In this document: positions 1 to 8,338 of the stretch, piece after piece | How the letters are laid out: every line of letters starts with the position of its first letter | Numbering within the stretch: the stretch's first letter is position 1 | DNA from: a bacterium | Lineage (GTDB): Bacteria > Verrucomicrobiota > Verrucomicrobiae > Opitutales > Opitutaceae | Assembly (NCBI GenBank): GCA_021780625.1 | Contig: JAJXYI010000294.1 | Coordinates: 1 to 27,522, forward strand | Direction of reading: 5' to 3' | DNA: 27,522 nt | The notes under the pieces: generated by a model | What the model saw: only the letters and a program-made list of their open reading frames with translations | The model's database searches: none | Told to the model about the DNA's origin: nothing | Program-made: the position numbers and the translations under genes

Positions 1-1
1 C

Positions 2-967
2 GCGAGGATGACCGGTGTCAGCAGGCCGACCCCGGATAGCAGCTGGCTCGCGGCCAAGGACGTCGTGAACCTTCTTCAACTATCCGGCTGGGAGGTCATC
101 CGGCACGATCACCGCCTTCTCTTGCCAGTCTCGATGGTCGGGCTGGATCGTCTCCTTAATCGATTCCTGGCGCCGCTCATCCCCTGGCTCTGCCTGACTG
201 ATTTCGTCGTGGCGCGTCCGACGCCCGTCGCTAGTGAGAGGCAGGCGCCGAAATCGGTCTCGGTGGTGATCCCCGCCCGCAACGAATCCGGCAACATCGA
301 AGCCGCCGTGTTGCGCACACCGGACATGGGCGCCTGGACCGAGCTCATCTTCGTGGAGGGCCACTCGCGCGACGACACCTGGGCCGAAATCGAGCGCGTG
401 AAGGCGGCCTATCCCTCGCGGCGAATCAAGACCCTGCGCCAGACCGGCGCCGGCAAGGGCAACGCGGTCCGCGAGGGCTTTGCGGTCGCGGAAGGTGACA
501 TCCTGATGATCCTCGATGCCGATCTCACCATGCCTCCCGAGGAGCTGCCCAAATTTTACGCTGTGCTGGCCAGCGGACGCGCGGAATTCGCCAACGGCGT
601 GCGCCTCGTGTATCCGATGGAGGAGCGTGCAATGCAGTTCCTCAATCTCTGCGCAAACAAGGCCTTCGGCCTGATGTTCAGCTGGCTGCTCGGTCAGCCC
701 CTGAAGGATACGCTCTGCGGCACGAAGGTGCTGTCTCGGGCCAGTTATGAAAAGATCGCCGCCAATCGCGCCTATTTCGGCGATTTCGACCCGTTCGGCG
801 ATTTCGATCTGCTCTTCGGCGCAGGACGCATGAACCTGAAAATGGCCGATGTTCCGATTCGGTATCGAGAACGAACCTACGGGGTGACCAACATCCAGCG
901 GTGGCGGCACGGTTGGCTGCTGCTTCGCATGGTGGCCTTCGCCGCAAGGAAACTGAAATTCGTCTAG
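2..967 (+). CDS. Methyltransferase-GT2 glycosyltransferase fusion, 5' end missing
   Basis: The reading frame is open to the left edge of the window, so the gene very likely begins outside it; the ATG at position 8 need not be the start. Numbering from that ATG, residues about 84-315 form a GT-A fold GT2 domain. It shows the nucleotide-binding start VSVVIPARNESGNI (84-97), GKGNAVR (149-155) and a DAD metal-binding motif (170-172), as in dolichol- or undecaprenyl-phosphate sugar transferases. Residues about 18-70 (NLLQLSGWEVI, then a hydrophobic stretch ending in FVVARP) resemble the C-terminal end of a class I SAM methyltransferase, not a GT2 N-terminus. Known family knowledge: such methyltransferase-GT2 fusions occur in surface-glycan loci. 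Inferred role: loading a sugar onto a polyprenyl phosphate at the inner face of the membrane, feeding the GT-C-like protein encoded 4 bp downstream. Confidence 0.85.
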   Translation, partial: ARMTGVSRPTPDSSWLAAKDVVNLLQLSGWEVIRHDHRLLLPVSMVGLDRLLNRFLAPLIPWLCLTDFVVARPTPVASERQAPKSVSVVIPARNESGNIEAAVLRTPDMGAWTELIFVEGHSRDDTWAEIERVKAAYPSRRIKTLRQTGAGKGNAVREGFAVAEGDILMILDADLTMPPEELPKFYAVLASGRAEFANGVRLVYPMEERAMQFLNLCANKAFGLMFSWLLGQPLKDTLCGTKVLSRASYEKIAANRAYFGDFDPFGDFDLLFGAGRMNLKMADVPIRYRERTYGVTNIQRWRHGWLLLRMVAFAARKLKFV

Positions 968-971
968 CACC

Positions 972-2570
972 ATGCAAAGGATCCTCCGTGTCGCGTCGGT
1001 CGTGTTTTGCATGGCGCTTGTGCCGGTCTGCCTCATCCGGGGCGCCTCGGGACTCCGCACGGCACGCGGATCGCCCGCCCTGTCGGATAACATCGATCCG
1101 GCCTTCCAGTACCTCCTGAATGCCCTGCTGGTGGTCGAGGGCCAGCCTCCGTATCACACCGACCATCCGGGCACCACCGTGCAGGTCGTCGACTCGCTCT
1201 TCCTTCGGCTGCATCACTGGGGTCTGCAGGGCGAGGCGATCGCGCGGAAAGTCCTTTCGGATCCTGTTTCGGAGATCAACTACCTTGTGGACTGCAATGC
1301 GGTGCTGGCCTCGTTGGCCGTTATCCTCGCCGCCTGGCTGTTGTATGCGCGCACCCGGTCACCGCTCAGGACCTCGCTCTTTGTATTGTCCGTCTGCTTC
1401 CTGTTCGACTCTTGCAAGGCTGCCATGTGGCTGTGGCCGGAGGTGATGCTTGTCGGTCTTTCGGCCCTGTTGGCCGTGTTTGTATACCTGGCGCTCGCCG
1501 ACACAGGTGATCGCGCAGGACAACGGTGGATGCTCTGCGCGGCGGCCGTGGCGGGTGCGGGCATGGCCACGAAAATCACGATTTTCCCCCTCGTTCTGTT
1601 GCTCCTGCTGAGGCCCGTGTCGGTTCGTTCGGTGCTTGCGCGCTATGGCGTCTTTCTGAGTGCGTTGGCGATCTGTCTGATCCCGATCTACTCGCAGCTG
1701 CCGAGGACCATGCGGTGGTTCTATGTGCTGTCCACGCACAAGGGACTCTACGGCTCAGGAGCGCCCGGATTCATCGACGAGGCCCGCATCGAGCCTGCTG
1801 TCAGCACCCTCCTCGAATACTACTCGGCATTCACAGTCTCCGCACTGCTGCTTCTGGCCGCCGGGCTCGCCTCCCTGCGCGCCACCCGCCAGCCCTCCGA
1901 GAAGGGCCGCCGGTTCGATTTTGCGTGGGTGCTTGCGATCGAGGTGTTCGGACTGCTGTTCGTCGCGAAGCATCCAAATAAACACTACTTCTTGCCGACC
2001 GCCCTTTTGTCGGGGGTCAACCTGATGCTGGCCCTCGATTGCCTCGGCCGGCTGGGCGGCCGCGTCTGGCACCGGCTTGGAGCGGCCCTGTGCCTCCTGT
2101 GCGTGGCTTACGGCGCCTATGTGTTCAATGGGCAATACCGCACGTTCTCCAGGTACTCGGCGGACGTCAGGGACCAGTTGGAAGCCTTTGACCAAATGGT
2201 GGACCGCCGCGCGCCTGCAGCGGCCGTGCGGGTCTATTTTTATCGCTCGTCGGGTGTGCCGTTCGGGCTCCAGTTCGCGAATGGTTACTCGAGACATTTT
2301 TTCGCGAAGGACCTCTCGACCCTCTATCCCGGAGCGCTGTTTTTCAACATTTTCAACGGTCTGTTCGAAACCTACAGCGCCTATGTCGAACCCGCCCGCG
2401 TGTTCGCGCAGCACGAAGAACTCCTCTTCATCGGCTCCGAGCCGTTGCCGTCTCTAGAGCAGCGCGGTGCAATCCATGTCCCCGCTGGCTGGAGCGCTCG
2501 CGAACTCGCCCATTCGGGCCCCCAATACGCGTATCTATTGAAGAAGGACGCCTCGGCGGCGGGGCACTAG
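972..2570 (+). CDS. Polytopic membrane protein, GT-C glycosyltransferase-like
   Basis: A 532-residue integral membrane protein starting 4 bp after the GT2 gene, so probably in the same operon. Residues about 5-24 form the first membrane segment. The first external loop carries two acidic residues in DNID (39-42) and a DHPG motif (64-67), the position where GT-C enzymes keep their catalytic acid. Further hydrophobic segments follow to about residue 395. The last ~130 residues are hydrophilic and probably periplasmic. This architecture is that of GT39/GT83-type enzymes that use polyprenyl-phosphate sugars, but overall similarity to a named family cannot be judged by eye. No clear Shine-Dalgarno precedes the ATG; the tight spacing suggests translational coupling. 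The acceptor is unknown. The gene ends 16 bp from the end of the convergent minus-strand gene. Confidence 0.8.
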   Translation: MQRILRVASVVFCMALVPVCLIRGASGLRTARGSPALSDNIDPAFQYLLNALLVVEGQPPYHTDHPGTTVQVVDSLFLRLHHWGLQGEAIARKVLSDPVSEINYLVDCNAVLASLAVILAAWLLYARTRSPLRTSLFVLSVCFLFDSCKAAMWLWPEVMLVGLSALLAVFVYLALADTGDRAGQRWMLCAAAVAGAGMATKITIFPLVLLLLLRPVSVRSVLARYGVFLSALAICLIPIYSQLPRTMRWFYVLSTHKGLYGSGAPGFIDEARIEPAVSTLLEYYSAFTVSALLLLAAGLASLRATRQPSEKGRRFDFAWVLAIEVFGLLFVAKHPNKHYFLPTALLSGVNLMLALDCLGRLGGRVWHRLGAALCLLCVAYGAYVFNGQYRTFSRYSADVRDQLEAFDQMVDRRAPAAAVRVYFYRSSGVPFGLQFANGYSRHFFAKDLSTLYPGALFFNIFNGLFETYSAYVEPARVFAQHEELLFIGSEPLPSLEQRGAIHVPAGWSARELAHSGPQYAYLLKKDASAAGH

Positions 2571-2586
2571 GAAGTTTCCGCTGCCC

Positions 2587-4374
2587 TCAACGTTCGAATA
2601 GCGCCCGCATGAGGCGGTTTGGTTCCACCGTCTCGACGCCCCGGTCCTGCGGCCGCGGCCGCAGCACCTTGCCCGCCAATTCGATCGGCGCATCGCTTCG
2701 CACCAGCCTGCCCCGGCGCTCGCGTAGCGAAATGAAGTGCCCGTCCCGTACCACCGGCCATAACCCCGTCCAGAACCATTCCGGTGTCTTGAGCAGCACC
2801 CCGTCCGGCTGCGCATACGCCGGGACACCGTCGTAAAGGCAAAATACCCGCGGCACCGTCTTCCAGTCCGCCGGATAGCGGATGATCCGATGCAGCGTCA
2901 CCGGGGCGTAGTTCACCAGGCCAAAGCGCGGAAAGCCCGGTGTCTCGGGAAAGACCCCCCTCGGTCCCCGGATGTCCAGCAGCACCGGCTCGCCGTCGCG
3001 CAGATCCGGGATCAGCGTCACCAGCTTCGTCCAGAACCGCTGCTGCTCCCGCCAGTGCGCCACATATTCGGTCCGCTGTATCCGGACTCCTCGCACAGCC
3101 ATCAGGCCGCAGGCCGCGGCCAATATCCCGACCAGCGCCATCCGGGCGCCGCGCGCATGCAGCCTCTTCCCCAGACCCTCGATGAGAGCCCCCGCCAGAA
3201 GCGCGGCTCCGACCGAGCCCGCCACGTGCACACCGCTCAGCCTGCCGAGCACGATCATCGGCGGAAAATTGTCCGGGCGGATGCACAGGGCGTACGCCGC
3301 CGTCCACGCCAGCACCCCCGCCGCCGCCACGCGCACCGCCGCCCGCCGCCGTCTTCCGCCAACCGCATCCTCCGCGCCTCCCGAACGCAGCGCCCACGCC
3401 AGGCCGGCCCCGATGCCAAGGGCCGCCACCGCCCCCGCCAGCAGATCCGCCGGCGCCGCCACGGCCATGGCCCGAATCGGCTCCACCACGCCCGCCCTCA
3501 GCGAGGCCAGCGGTCCTAGCCAAAGCGCCCGAATTGCCCTCCAGGCCGCCGCCCCCGCCCCCCCTCCGGCCAGGTCCTTCGCCCGGTCGTCGCCCAACAG
3601 CCCGCGCGCCGCCACGACCGCCACCGCGATCCCAAAAAACGCGAGCGCATGCCGCACCAGGCGCTTCCAGTCCCGTCGAAATTCAAACGACTCCGCAAGC
3701 AGCGGCGCCACGATCAGCGGCAGGTAGAACGATTCGTAGTTGAGCAGGCAGCACACGCCGAACAGCCAGCCAAGCCACGCGCGGCCGCGCGCGAACGCCA
3801 GCAGGCCGCCCAGGCACAGCGTGGTGCCCAACAACAGGTCCGTCTGGTGCATCAAAATCTGCCTGGACGTATCCGCCGGATACAGCACGTAGACCAGCGC
3901 CGCCGCCAGCGCCGCCAGCCGGCCAAGGTGCCGCCGCGCCAGCGCATAAAGCAGCGCCGCGTTCGCGCTGAGCATCGCCCAGCTCGCCAGATGCGCGTAC
4001 AGCAGCGTGTCCCCGCGCAGCAGCACGAAGTCGATCGTGCGCCGCAGCAGATGGTTCAGCGGACGCCCCTGGACCGGGTGCACGATCGCCTTCACCGCCT
4101 CGCCCCACCAGTGCCCCACGCTCCAGTTGAAGCAGCCCAGCGTGTAGATGTAGTCGTCCTCGTAGAGCCCGAAGCGCCGCACGTACAGGAAATGCGCCAC
4201 GTAGCAGGCGAAGGCCAGGACCGCCCCCGCCACGACCCATTCGCGCGGAGCCGGCCAGCCCGGCGTGACGCCTGTTCCCTTGTTTTGAGTGCGGAGCCTC
4301 GGCTCCGCTTTTGCCTTTCGAAATTCGAAAGGCTCCGGGCGGCGCATCCATCTTTTGGATTCTGAATTCTCCAT
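2587..4374 (-). CDS. Polytopic membrane protein, GT-C glycosyltransferase-like (595 aa)
   Basis: Multi-spanning membrane protein. The first clear membrane segment lies at residues about 46-66. It is followed by RRFGLYEDDYIY with acidic E72-D73-D74, which sits where GT-C enzymes have their DxD/ExD catalytic motif. Roughly ten hydrophobic segments run to about residue 430, then a C-terminal soluble tail rich in Arg/Pro. An AAGGA Shine-Dalgarno lies about 7 nt before the ATG at 4374, supporting this start. The ~45 residues before the first membrane segment are unusual: they are encoded by stacked inverted repeats (separate entry) and look like repeat DNA drawn into the gene. The gene follows the 730-aa membrane protein after 24 bp and is probably cotranscribed with it and with tpsB. 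Substrate unknown; a role in surface glycosylation is inferred. Confidence 0.8.
   Translation of the reverse strand: MENSESKRWMRRPEPFEFRKAKAEPRLRTQNKGTGVTPGWPAPREWVVAGAVLAFACYVAHFLYVRRFGLYEDDYIYTLGCFNWSVGHWWGEAVKAIVHPVQGRPLNHLLRRTIDFVLLRGDTLLYAHLASWAMLSANAALLYALARRHLGRLAALAAALVYVLYPADTSRQILMHQTDLLLGTTLCLGGLLAFARGRAWLGWLFGVCCLLNYESFYLPLIVAPLLAESFEFRRDWKRLVRHALAFFGIAVAVVAARGLLGDDRAKDLAGGGAGAAAWRAIRALWLGPLASLRAGVVEPIRAMAVAAPADLLAGAVAALGIGAGLAWALRSGGAEDAVGGRRRRAAVRVAAAGVLAWTAAYALCIRPDNFPPMIVLGRLSGVHVAGSVGAALLAGALIEGLGKRLHARGARMALVGILAAACGLMAVRGVRIQRTEYVAHWREQQRFWTKLVTLIPDLRDGEPVLLDIRGPRGVFPETPGFPRFGLVNYAPVTLHRIIRYPADWKTVPRVFCLYDGVPAYAQPDGVLLKTPEWFWTGLWPVVRDGHFISLRERRGRLVRSDAPIELAGKVLRPRPQDRGVETVEPNRLMRALFER
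4291..4360. repeat. Stacked palindromes in the 5' coding end of the 595-aa gene
   Basis: Three inverted repeats lie side by side. GCGGAGCC/GGCTCCGC (4291-4308) has a 2-nt loop. CCTTTCGAA/TTCGAAAGG (4314-4332) has a 1-nt loop. ATCCA/TGGAT (4346-4360) has a 5-nt loop. On the minus strand they are translated as residues about 5-28 of the membrane protein. The pattern is typical of dispersed palindromic elements, not of protein-coding constraint. Whether copies occur elsewhere in the genome cannot be seen from this window. Confidence 0.75.
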
Positions 4375-4398
4375 GCTGTATTCCTTGGATAACCGCGC

Positions 4399-6591
4399 TC
4401 AGGGGAAGCACGCCGCAATGTGGGCCCTCAGTTCCGGGTTGCGCCACGAGAAGCCGAGATAGCCGGTGTCCAGCGACATGGCCAGCGCCGCAAGCGCCGC
4501 CACGACCACGATCGCTACCAACGCGGAGGCCGGGGCGGGACGTCTCAGGCGGCCGGCCCAATCCATGAATGCCAGCGCGCCCGCGATTTCGAGGAAGGGC
4601 AGAAAATCCGGCATGTACCGCATCGCGAACGCCGAATACATCATGTTGAAAAGGAGTACGCCGCCGCCGGCCACCAGCAGCGCGCCGATCCACGCGTCCG
4701 CACAACCGGGGTCGGCCAGGCGGCGCCCACGCAGGCCCGCCGCCCAGGCCAGGAGCGCAAACGTCTCGAGGGGCAGTGCCCACGCTATCCCGACGAGCGG
4801 CTCGGCACCGATGGTGTAGGGGGAACGAAAATACACCTTGCGCGCGTTCGCCTCGACGTACGGAAAGGCCGCGCTGAATTTGGGCGGACCATAAAGGTAC
4901 TGCTGCGCGTTCGGCGGGATGTTCCTCACCGAGAAATTCGTGGCCTGCGACGCCAGCTGCGCGCGCCCCCACAGCTGCCACCGCCAGCCAAAATCCAGCG
5001 GCGCACCGAACCGCTTCCAGTTCAGGTATCCCAGCCCCGCCCCCACCGCCAGGAACGGCAGGCAGAGCAGAAACACCCGCAGAAAAATGCGGGAGGTCGG
5101 ACGTCCGAGATCGGACCTCGGACCGGAGGCGCCCCTCGACCCTCCGGCTTCCGGGGCCGCGAGGATCAGCCACATCAAACCCAGTCCCGGACACGCCATC
5201 GCGATGTTCGGCCGGCACGCGGCCGCCAGGGCAAATCCACACGCCGAAATCACCGGCCAGGTCATGCCCCGAAAGACCGATTTCCGCCCTCCGATCTCCG
5301 CCCTCCGGGCCCCGCCCTCCGACAGCGCCTTCGCCAGCGCGAACAGCCCCAGTCCCAGAAACGCGTACGCCGCGGCCACGGGTTGTTCGTACATCGTCGG
5401 CCTCCCGACAAGGTAGATCACCGGCGCCGCGAACGCGATGCTCAGGCCAAGCGCCCCCAACGCCCACAGGGGGAGGTTCGGATGCCACAGTCGCTTGAAG
5501 CCGAGCAGCGCCGCCAGCATCAGCACGGTGCCCGCCGCCGTCCACAGCGTCACCGCCAGCGCCTGCGGCACGTCCGTGCCCGTCAGCCAGAGCACCGGCA
5601 GGTTCATCAGCACGGCCGGCACGGGGGAGTAATAGAAGTAGTATTTGTCGTGATACAGGATCGCGTCGTGCAGCCGCAGCCCCTCGTTCTGCCGTGCATC
5701 GTAGGGATCGGGCAGAGCCAGCAGGGCGGGGGAGGGCTTCTGAAGCAGCGAGAGCTGCCCGTGCGCGAAGGCGTGAGTCATCATCGCATAGCCCTCCGGG
5801 TAAACGTTCAGGTTCTCCCCGAGGTCGAAGGGCTGCCCGGCCGATCCGATCAAAGACGTGGCCAGCACCGCAGCCAGTCCGATTCCCGAAAGAAGCCGCG
5901 CGTCCGGCCCGAGCGCGGCATTCGGATTGCGCCGCGCGGCGCGCCAGTCCGCAGCGGCGAACAACACCCACCCGAGCGCCAGCCAGGTGCCCGCGGAGTT
6001 CGTCAAAGTCCAGGCCAGCGCCCAAGGCAGCCTGCGCAGGGCGACCCGGCGACGCACGGCCGGCGAGACTTCGAGCGAGCCGCCGAAGCGTTCCGACCCT
6101 TCATCGCGAAGCCCCAGCGCAGGGTCGTCGCCCAGATGCCTGTCCCTGCTCGACGAGCGACGGAACGCGACGCGCCCCTCGAGCACGGGCTTTCCATTCA
6201 CGGTGACCGCCAGGAAGTCCTCAGGTCGGTCCTCCAGCATCCGCCGCTCGAAGCGTCCGTAGAGCGACGGAGCGTCGATGCCCAATGCGACCTTCCGGTC
6301 GGCGGGCAGGTCGAGCGGCGCCGACGAGGGTCCGCCGAGTCCGTAACAATCCCAGGAAATTTGTATTCTCCCGCCTGCGAGGTACCGCACTTCGAGGCGG
6401 TCCGGGGCGTGGGCCTGCCCCGCCACGAGAAGCGGCTCCACCGTCCCGGGCTCGCGCAGGGGAAAGGTGACGACACAATCGATGGCGCGCTCCGGCACCG
6501 GCCGCAGGAGGGCCCGCGCCACCGCGAACGTGCACACCGCGAGCGCACACGCAGCCAGTCGTCTGAGCACGGGGGGGAGCGGGCCTGCCAT
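4399..6591 (-). CDS. Large polytopic membrane protein with N-terminal periplasmic domain (730 aa)
   Basis: Residues about 8-29 form a signal anchor. Residues ~30-185 form a soluble domain, presumably periplasmic. Residues ~190-216 and ~232-250 are membrane segments. About nine more hydrophobic segments follow to residue ~715. A conserved-looking loop (257-335) holds FDLGENLNVYPEGYAM, PDPYDARQNEGLRLHD and KYYFYYSPVPAV, the kind of first-loop region seen in bacterial GT-C-like or oligosaccharide-handling membrane proteins; I cannot name the family. Two cytoplasm-type loops, residues 425-442 and 482-500, are encoded by short repeat DNA (separate entries) and read like insertions. The gene starts 73 bp after the tpsB stop on the same strand and ends 24 bp before the next membrane protein gene, so the three may form one transcript. 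No strong Shine-Dalgarno is visible; the start was chosen because it gives a signal anchor. Confidence 0.8.
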   Translation of the reverse strand: MAGPLPPVLRRLAACALAVCTFAVARALLRPVPERAIDCVVTFPLREPGTVEPLLVAGQAHAPDRLEVRYLAGGRIQISWDCYGLGGPSSAPLDLPADRKVALGIDAPSLYGRFERRMLEDRPEDFLAVTVNGKPVLEGRVAFRRSSSRDRHLGDDPALGLRDEGSERFGGSLEVSPAVRRRVALRRLPWALAWTLTNSAGTWLALGWVLFAAADWRAARRNPNAALGPDARLLSGIGLAAVLATSLIGSAGQPFDLGENLNVYPEGYAMMTHAFAHGQLSLLQKPSPALLALPDPYDARQNEGLRLHDAILYHDKYYFYYSPVPAVLMNLPVLWLTGTDVPQALAVTLWTAAGTVLMLAALLGFKRLWHPNLPLWALGALGLSIAFAAPVIYLVGRPTMYEQPVAAAYAFLGLGLFALAKALSEGGARRAEIGGRKSVFRGMTWPVISACGFALAAACRPNIAMACPGLGLMWLILAAPEAGGSRGASGPRSDLGRPTSRIFLRVFLLCLPFLAVGAGLGYLNWKRFGAPLDFGWRWQLWGRAQLASQATNFSVRNIPPNAQQYLYGPPKFSAAFPYVEANARKVYFRSPYTIGAEPLVGIAWALPLETFALLAWAAGLRGRRLADPGCADAWIGALLVAGGGVLLFNMMYSAFAMRYMPDFLPFLEIAGALAFMDWAGRLRRPAPASALVAIVVVAALAALAMSLDTGYLGFSWRNPELRAHIAACFP
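5097..5123. repeat. TCGGAC short repeats with a 12-bp palindrome inside a coding region
   Basis: TCGGAC occurs at 5097-5102, 5111-5116 and 5118-5123. The first copy joins GTCCGA to make the perfect palindrome TCGGACGTCCGA (5097-5108). It is translated in frame as part of the hydrophilic loop at residues about 482-500 of the 730-aa membrane protein (GPRSDLGRPTSR). It looks like a small repeat insertion tolerated in a loop. Confidence 0.65.
5284..5321. repeat. Three CCGCCCTCCG units spaced exactly 14 nt apart inside a coding region
   Basis: CCGCCCTCCG begins at 5284, 5298 and 5312. The 14-nt period is not a multiple of three, so each copy is read in a different frame, which argues that the repeat arose as DNA and not as a protein motif. 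It encodes residues about 424-437 of the 730-aa membrane protein (GGARRAEIGGRKS), a charged loop between hydrophobic segments. Confidence 0.75.
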
Positions 6592-6664
6592 CGGCCCGAT
6601 CTTATCCGCACCGCCGCGGCATCGGTCGAGAAAATCCGTCCGCCTTCAGTCTCGCAGGCTTCCG

Positions 6665-8338
6665 TCAGTACGTAACCGAGATTCGGATATCGCCGCGGCC
6701 CGCGCCGGGTTCGGGTGCCCTGATCTTTCGGATCCGCCATCCGTAATCGAAACTGGCCGACATGTATTTGCTGAACGTGCAGCTCACGCCCAGTCCCGCG
6801 CTCAGCATCGGATCCAGTGCGATGTCGCTGGGCTGCCGGTGCAGGTACTTCACGTCGCCACAATCCACGAACGCCAGGCCGCGGACCTGGATCGTTCCCC
6901 CCGTCCTCATGAACGCGGGCAGTCCCGGAGCTTTAGCGGTGATCACGGGCGTCTGGAGCTCGTTGTTTGCATAGAAGCCGACATCCGCAGAGTAGATGCG
7001 CTCCTCATAGCCGCGTACCGTTTCGGCGCCGCCGATCGACATCTGCTCGCTGCCCTGGAGGTTCGTGGACGCCGTCTGCCCGTTGAATCGGAACACGTCC
7101 TGCCACCCGCCGCCCAGCGAGGTCACACGCTGGATGCCCAGCGTCGCGTAGATATAGCGGGGATTCGAGTCCGTGCGGACCTTCTGGTAGACCGCTTCGC
7201 TTTGGTACGGGGTCCAGTTGCCCGGACTGAGATTTGCCTGCAGATTGACCGACCAGCCACCCAGACTGTCGTGGTGCACGACGGTCGCCCCGAGGTTCGC
7301 CTGCAGCGTGTCGACCTTCGTGCCAAATACGGAGAATCCGCCGAACTCCAGGTTGTTGTTGGTCCGCTTGAAATCCACGCCGAACGAATACTCCATCGAC
7401 CATTCGCCCTTGGTGACCGGGATGATGTAGTGCACGTCGCCGATGATGTTCGAGCCGCGCTCCGTGAAGTGCCCGTCGCCAAAGGTCGGCGCCAGCGTGG
7501 CATACGCGCCGTCAATCTGGATCACGTGGTGCCAGGGCAGGGGGATGCGGTAGTCGAGGCTGTGTGCCTGGAAGTATCTTGGAATGTCGGACCGGCTGTA
7601 CTGGTAGGTGAGCTGGTGCCCGAGCCCCAGGACATTGCCCCACTGGAAGGCCGCCGTGTAGCGGTTTTCGCCGAGCACCGCCACCCCCGAGTTGTCGTAG
7701 GTGCCCACCAGCCGGAACGGCGCCGTGTCCGCGACGGCAATGATGAGGTCCGCCTCGGTAGGATCCCCGGTGCGGTTGTTGATCACGGCCTTGGTGTAGC
7801 GGAAGGGATTCGTGTTGATCCAGCTGATCGCCTGATCGAGCTTCGAGATCCGGATCTCGTCGCCCGGTTTCACGCCAAGGCTTTCCTCGATCAATTTGGC
7901 GCTGAACCAGCGATTGCCTCGCACCACGATGTCTTTGTAGCGCCCGATCCGGAGGGCCAGACGCAGCACGCCGTTGTCAGCATTCTGTTTCGGGATCGCG
8001 ATGTTGACCGTCAGCAGATCCTTTTCGCGGACATAGGTGGAAATCACCGGCGCCATCTTCCGGATGAGCGCGTTCGAAATCGGCTGACCGATGAACGGCG
8101 TCATTTTGTCCCTGAATTCCTTCGTGTCGAAAACCGGGAGATCTTCAAATACGATCAGGGATCCTTTGCCGGGATCCTTCATCGCCGCGGCCTTGGCTTC
8201 AGTGTCGGCGAGCAGCAGGCGTTTGAGCACCACGACGTTGGCGGCTGGCGCTGCAGGCTGCGCCGCCCCGCAAGGCGAGGGCCCAAATAGGGCCAGGCAG
8301 CAGATCACGAAAGACAGAAAGGGAACGGGTTGCTTCAT
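6665..8338 (-). CDS. TpsB outer-membrane transporter (FhaC/ShlB family, Omp85 superfamily)
   Basis: This is the outer-membrane pore of a two-partner secretion system. The chosen ATG at 8338 gives 557 residues beginning with a classical signal peptide (MKQPVPFLSFVICCLALFGP, then CGAA). A POTRA-containing periplasmic region follows (about 45-230). It includes GKPG-like IRISKLDQAISWINTNPF and the TGDPTEADLIIAV, then TYDNSGV transitions that precede the barrel in FhaC/ShlB. The C-terminal half is a 16-strand-type beta barrel with the hallmark GGAETVRGYEE (VRGY/F motif of loop 6) and NNELQTP after it. It ends in aromatic Tyr, as outer-membrane barrels do. Length matches the family (about 550-600). 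An upstream in-frame ATG at 8695 has a better ribosome site but would bury the signal peptide behind 119 Arg-rich residues. The partner is the divergently encoded TpsA. Confidence 0.93.
   Translation of the reverse strand: MKQPVPFLSFVICCLALFGPSPCGAAQPAAPAANVVVLKRLLLADTEAKAAAMKDPGKGSLIVFEDLPVFDTKEFRDKMTPFIGQPISNALIRKMAPVISTYVREKDLLTVNIAIPKQNADNGVLRLALRIGRYKDIVVRGNRWFSAKLIEESLGVKPGDEIRISKLDQAISWINTNPFRYTKAVINNRTGDPTEADLIIAVADTAPFRLVGTYDNSGVAVLGENRYTAAFQWGNVLGLGHQLTYQYSRSDIPRYFQAHSLDYRIPLPWHHVIQIDGAYATLAPTFGDGHFTERGSNIIGDVHYIIPVTKGEWSMEYSFGVDFKRTNNNLEFGGFSVFGTKVDTLQANLGATVVHHDSLGGWSVNLQANLSPGNWTPYQSEAVYQKVRTDSNPRYIYATLGIQRVTSLGGGWQDVFRFNGQTASTNLQGSEQMSIGGAETVRGYEERIYSADVGFYANNELQTPVITAKAPGLPAFMRTGGTIQVRGLAFVDCGDVKYLHRQPSDIALDPMLSAGLGVSCTFSKYMSASFDYGWRIRKIRAPEPGAGRGDIRISVTY

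Noticed and set aside
3683..6025. Long minus-strand reading frame (780 codons) spanning the two membrane protein genes
   Set aside because: It is Arg/Gly/Ala-rich with no domain or membrane pattern, and crosses the boundary of two convincing membrane protein genes read in another frame; a GC-rich shadow.
4420..6675. Long plus-strand reading frame (751 codons) opposite the 730-aa membrane protein
   Set aside because: Composition is dominated by Arg, Gln, Pro and His as expected for an antisense shadow; no motif seen.
6467..8290. 607-codon plus-strand frame opposite tpsB
   Set aside because: No domain recognised, while the minus strand encodes a full POTRA and VRGY barrel protein.
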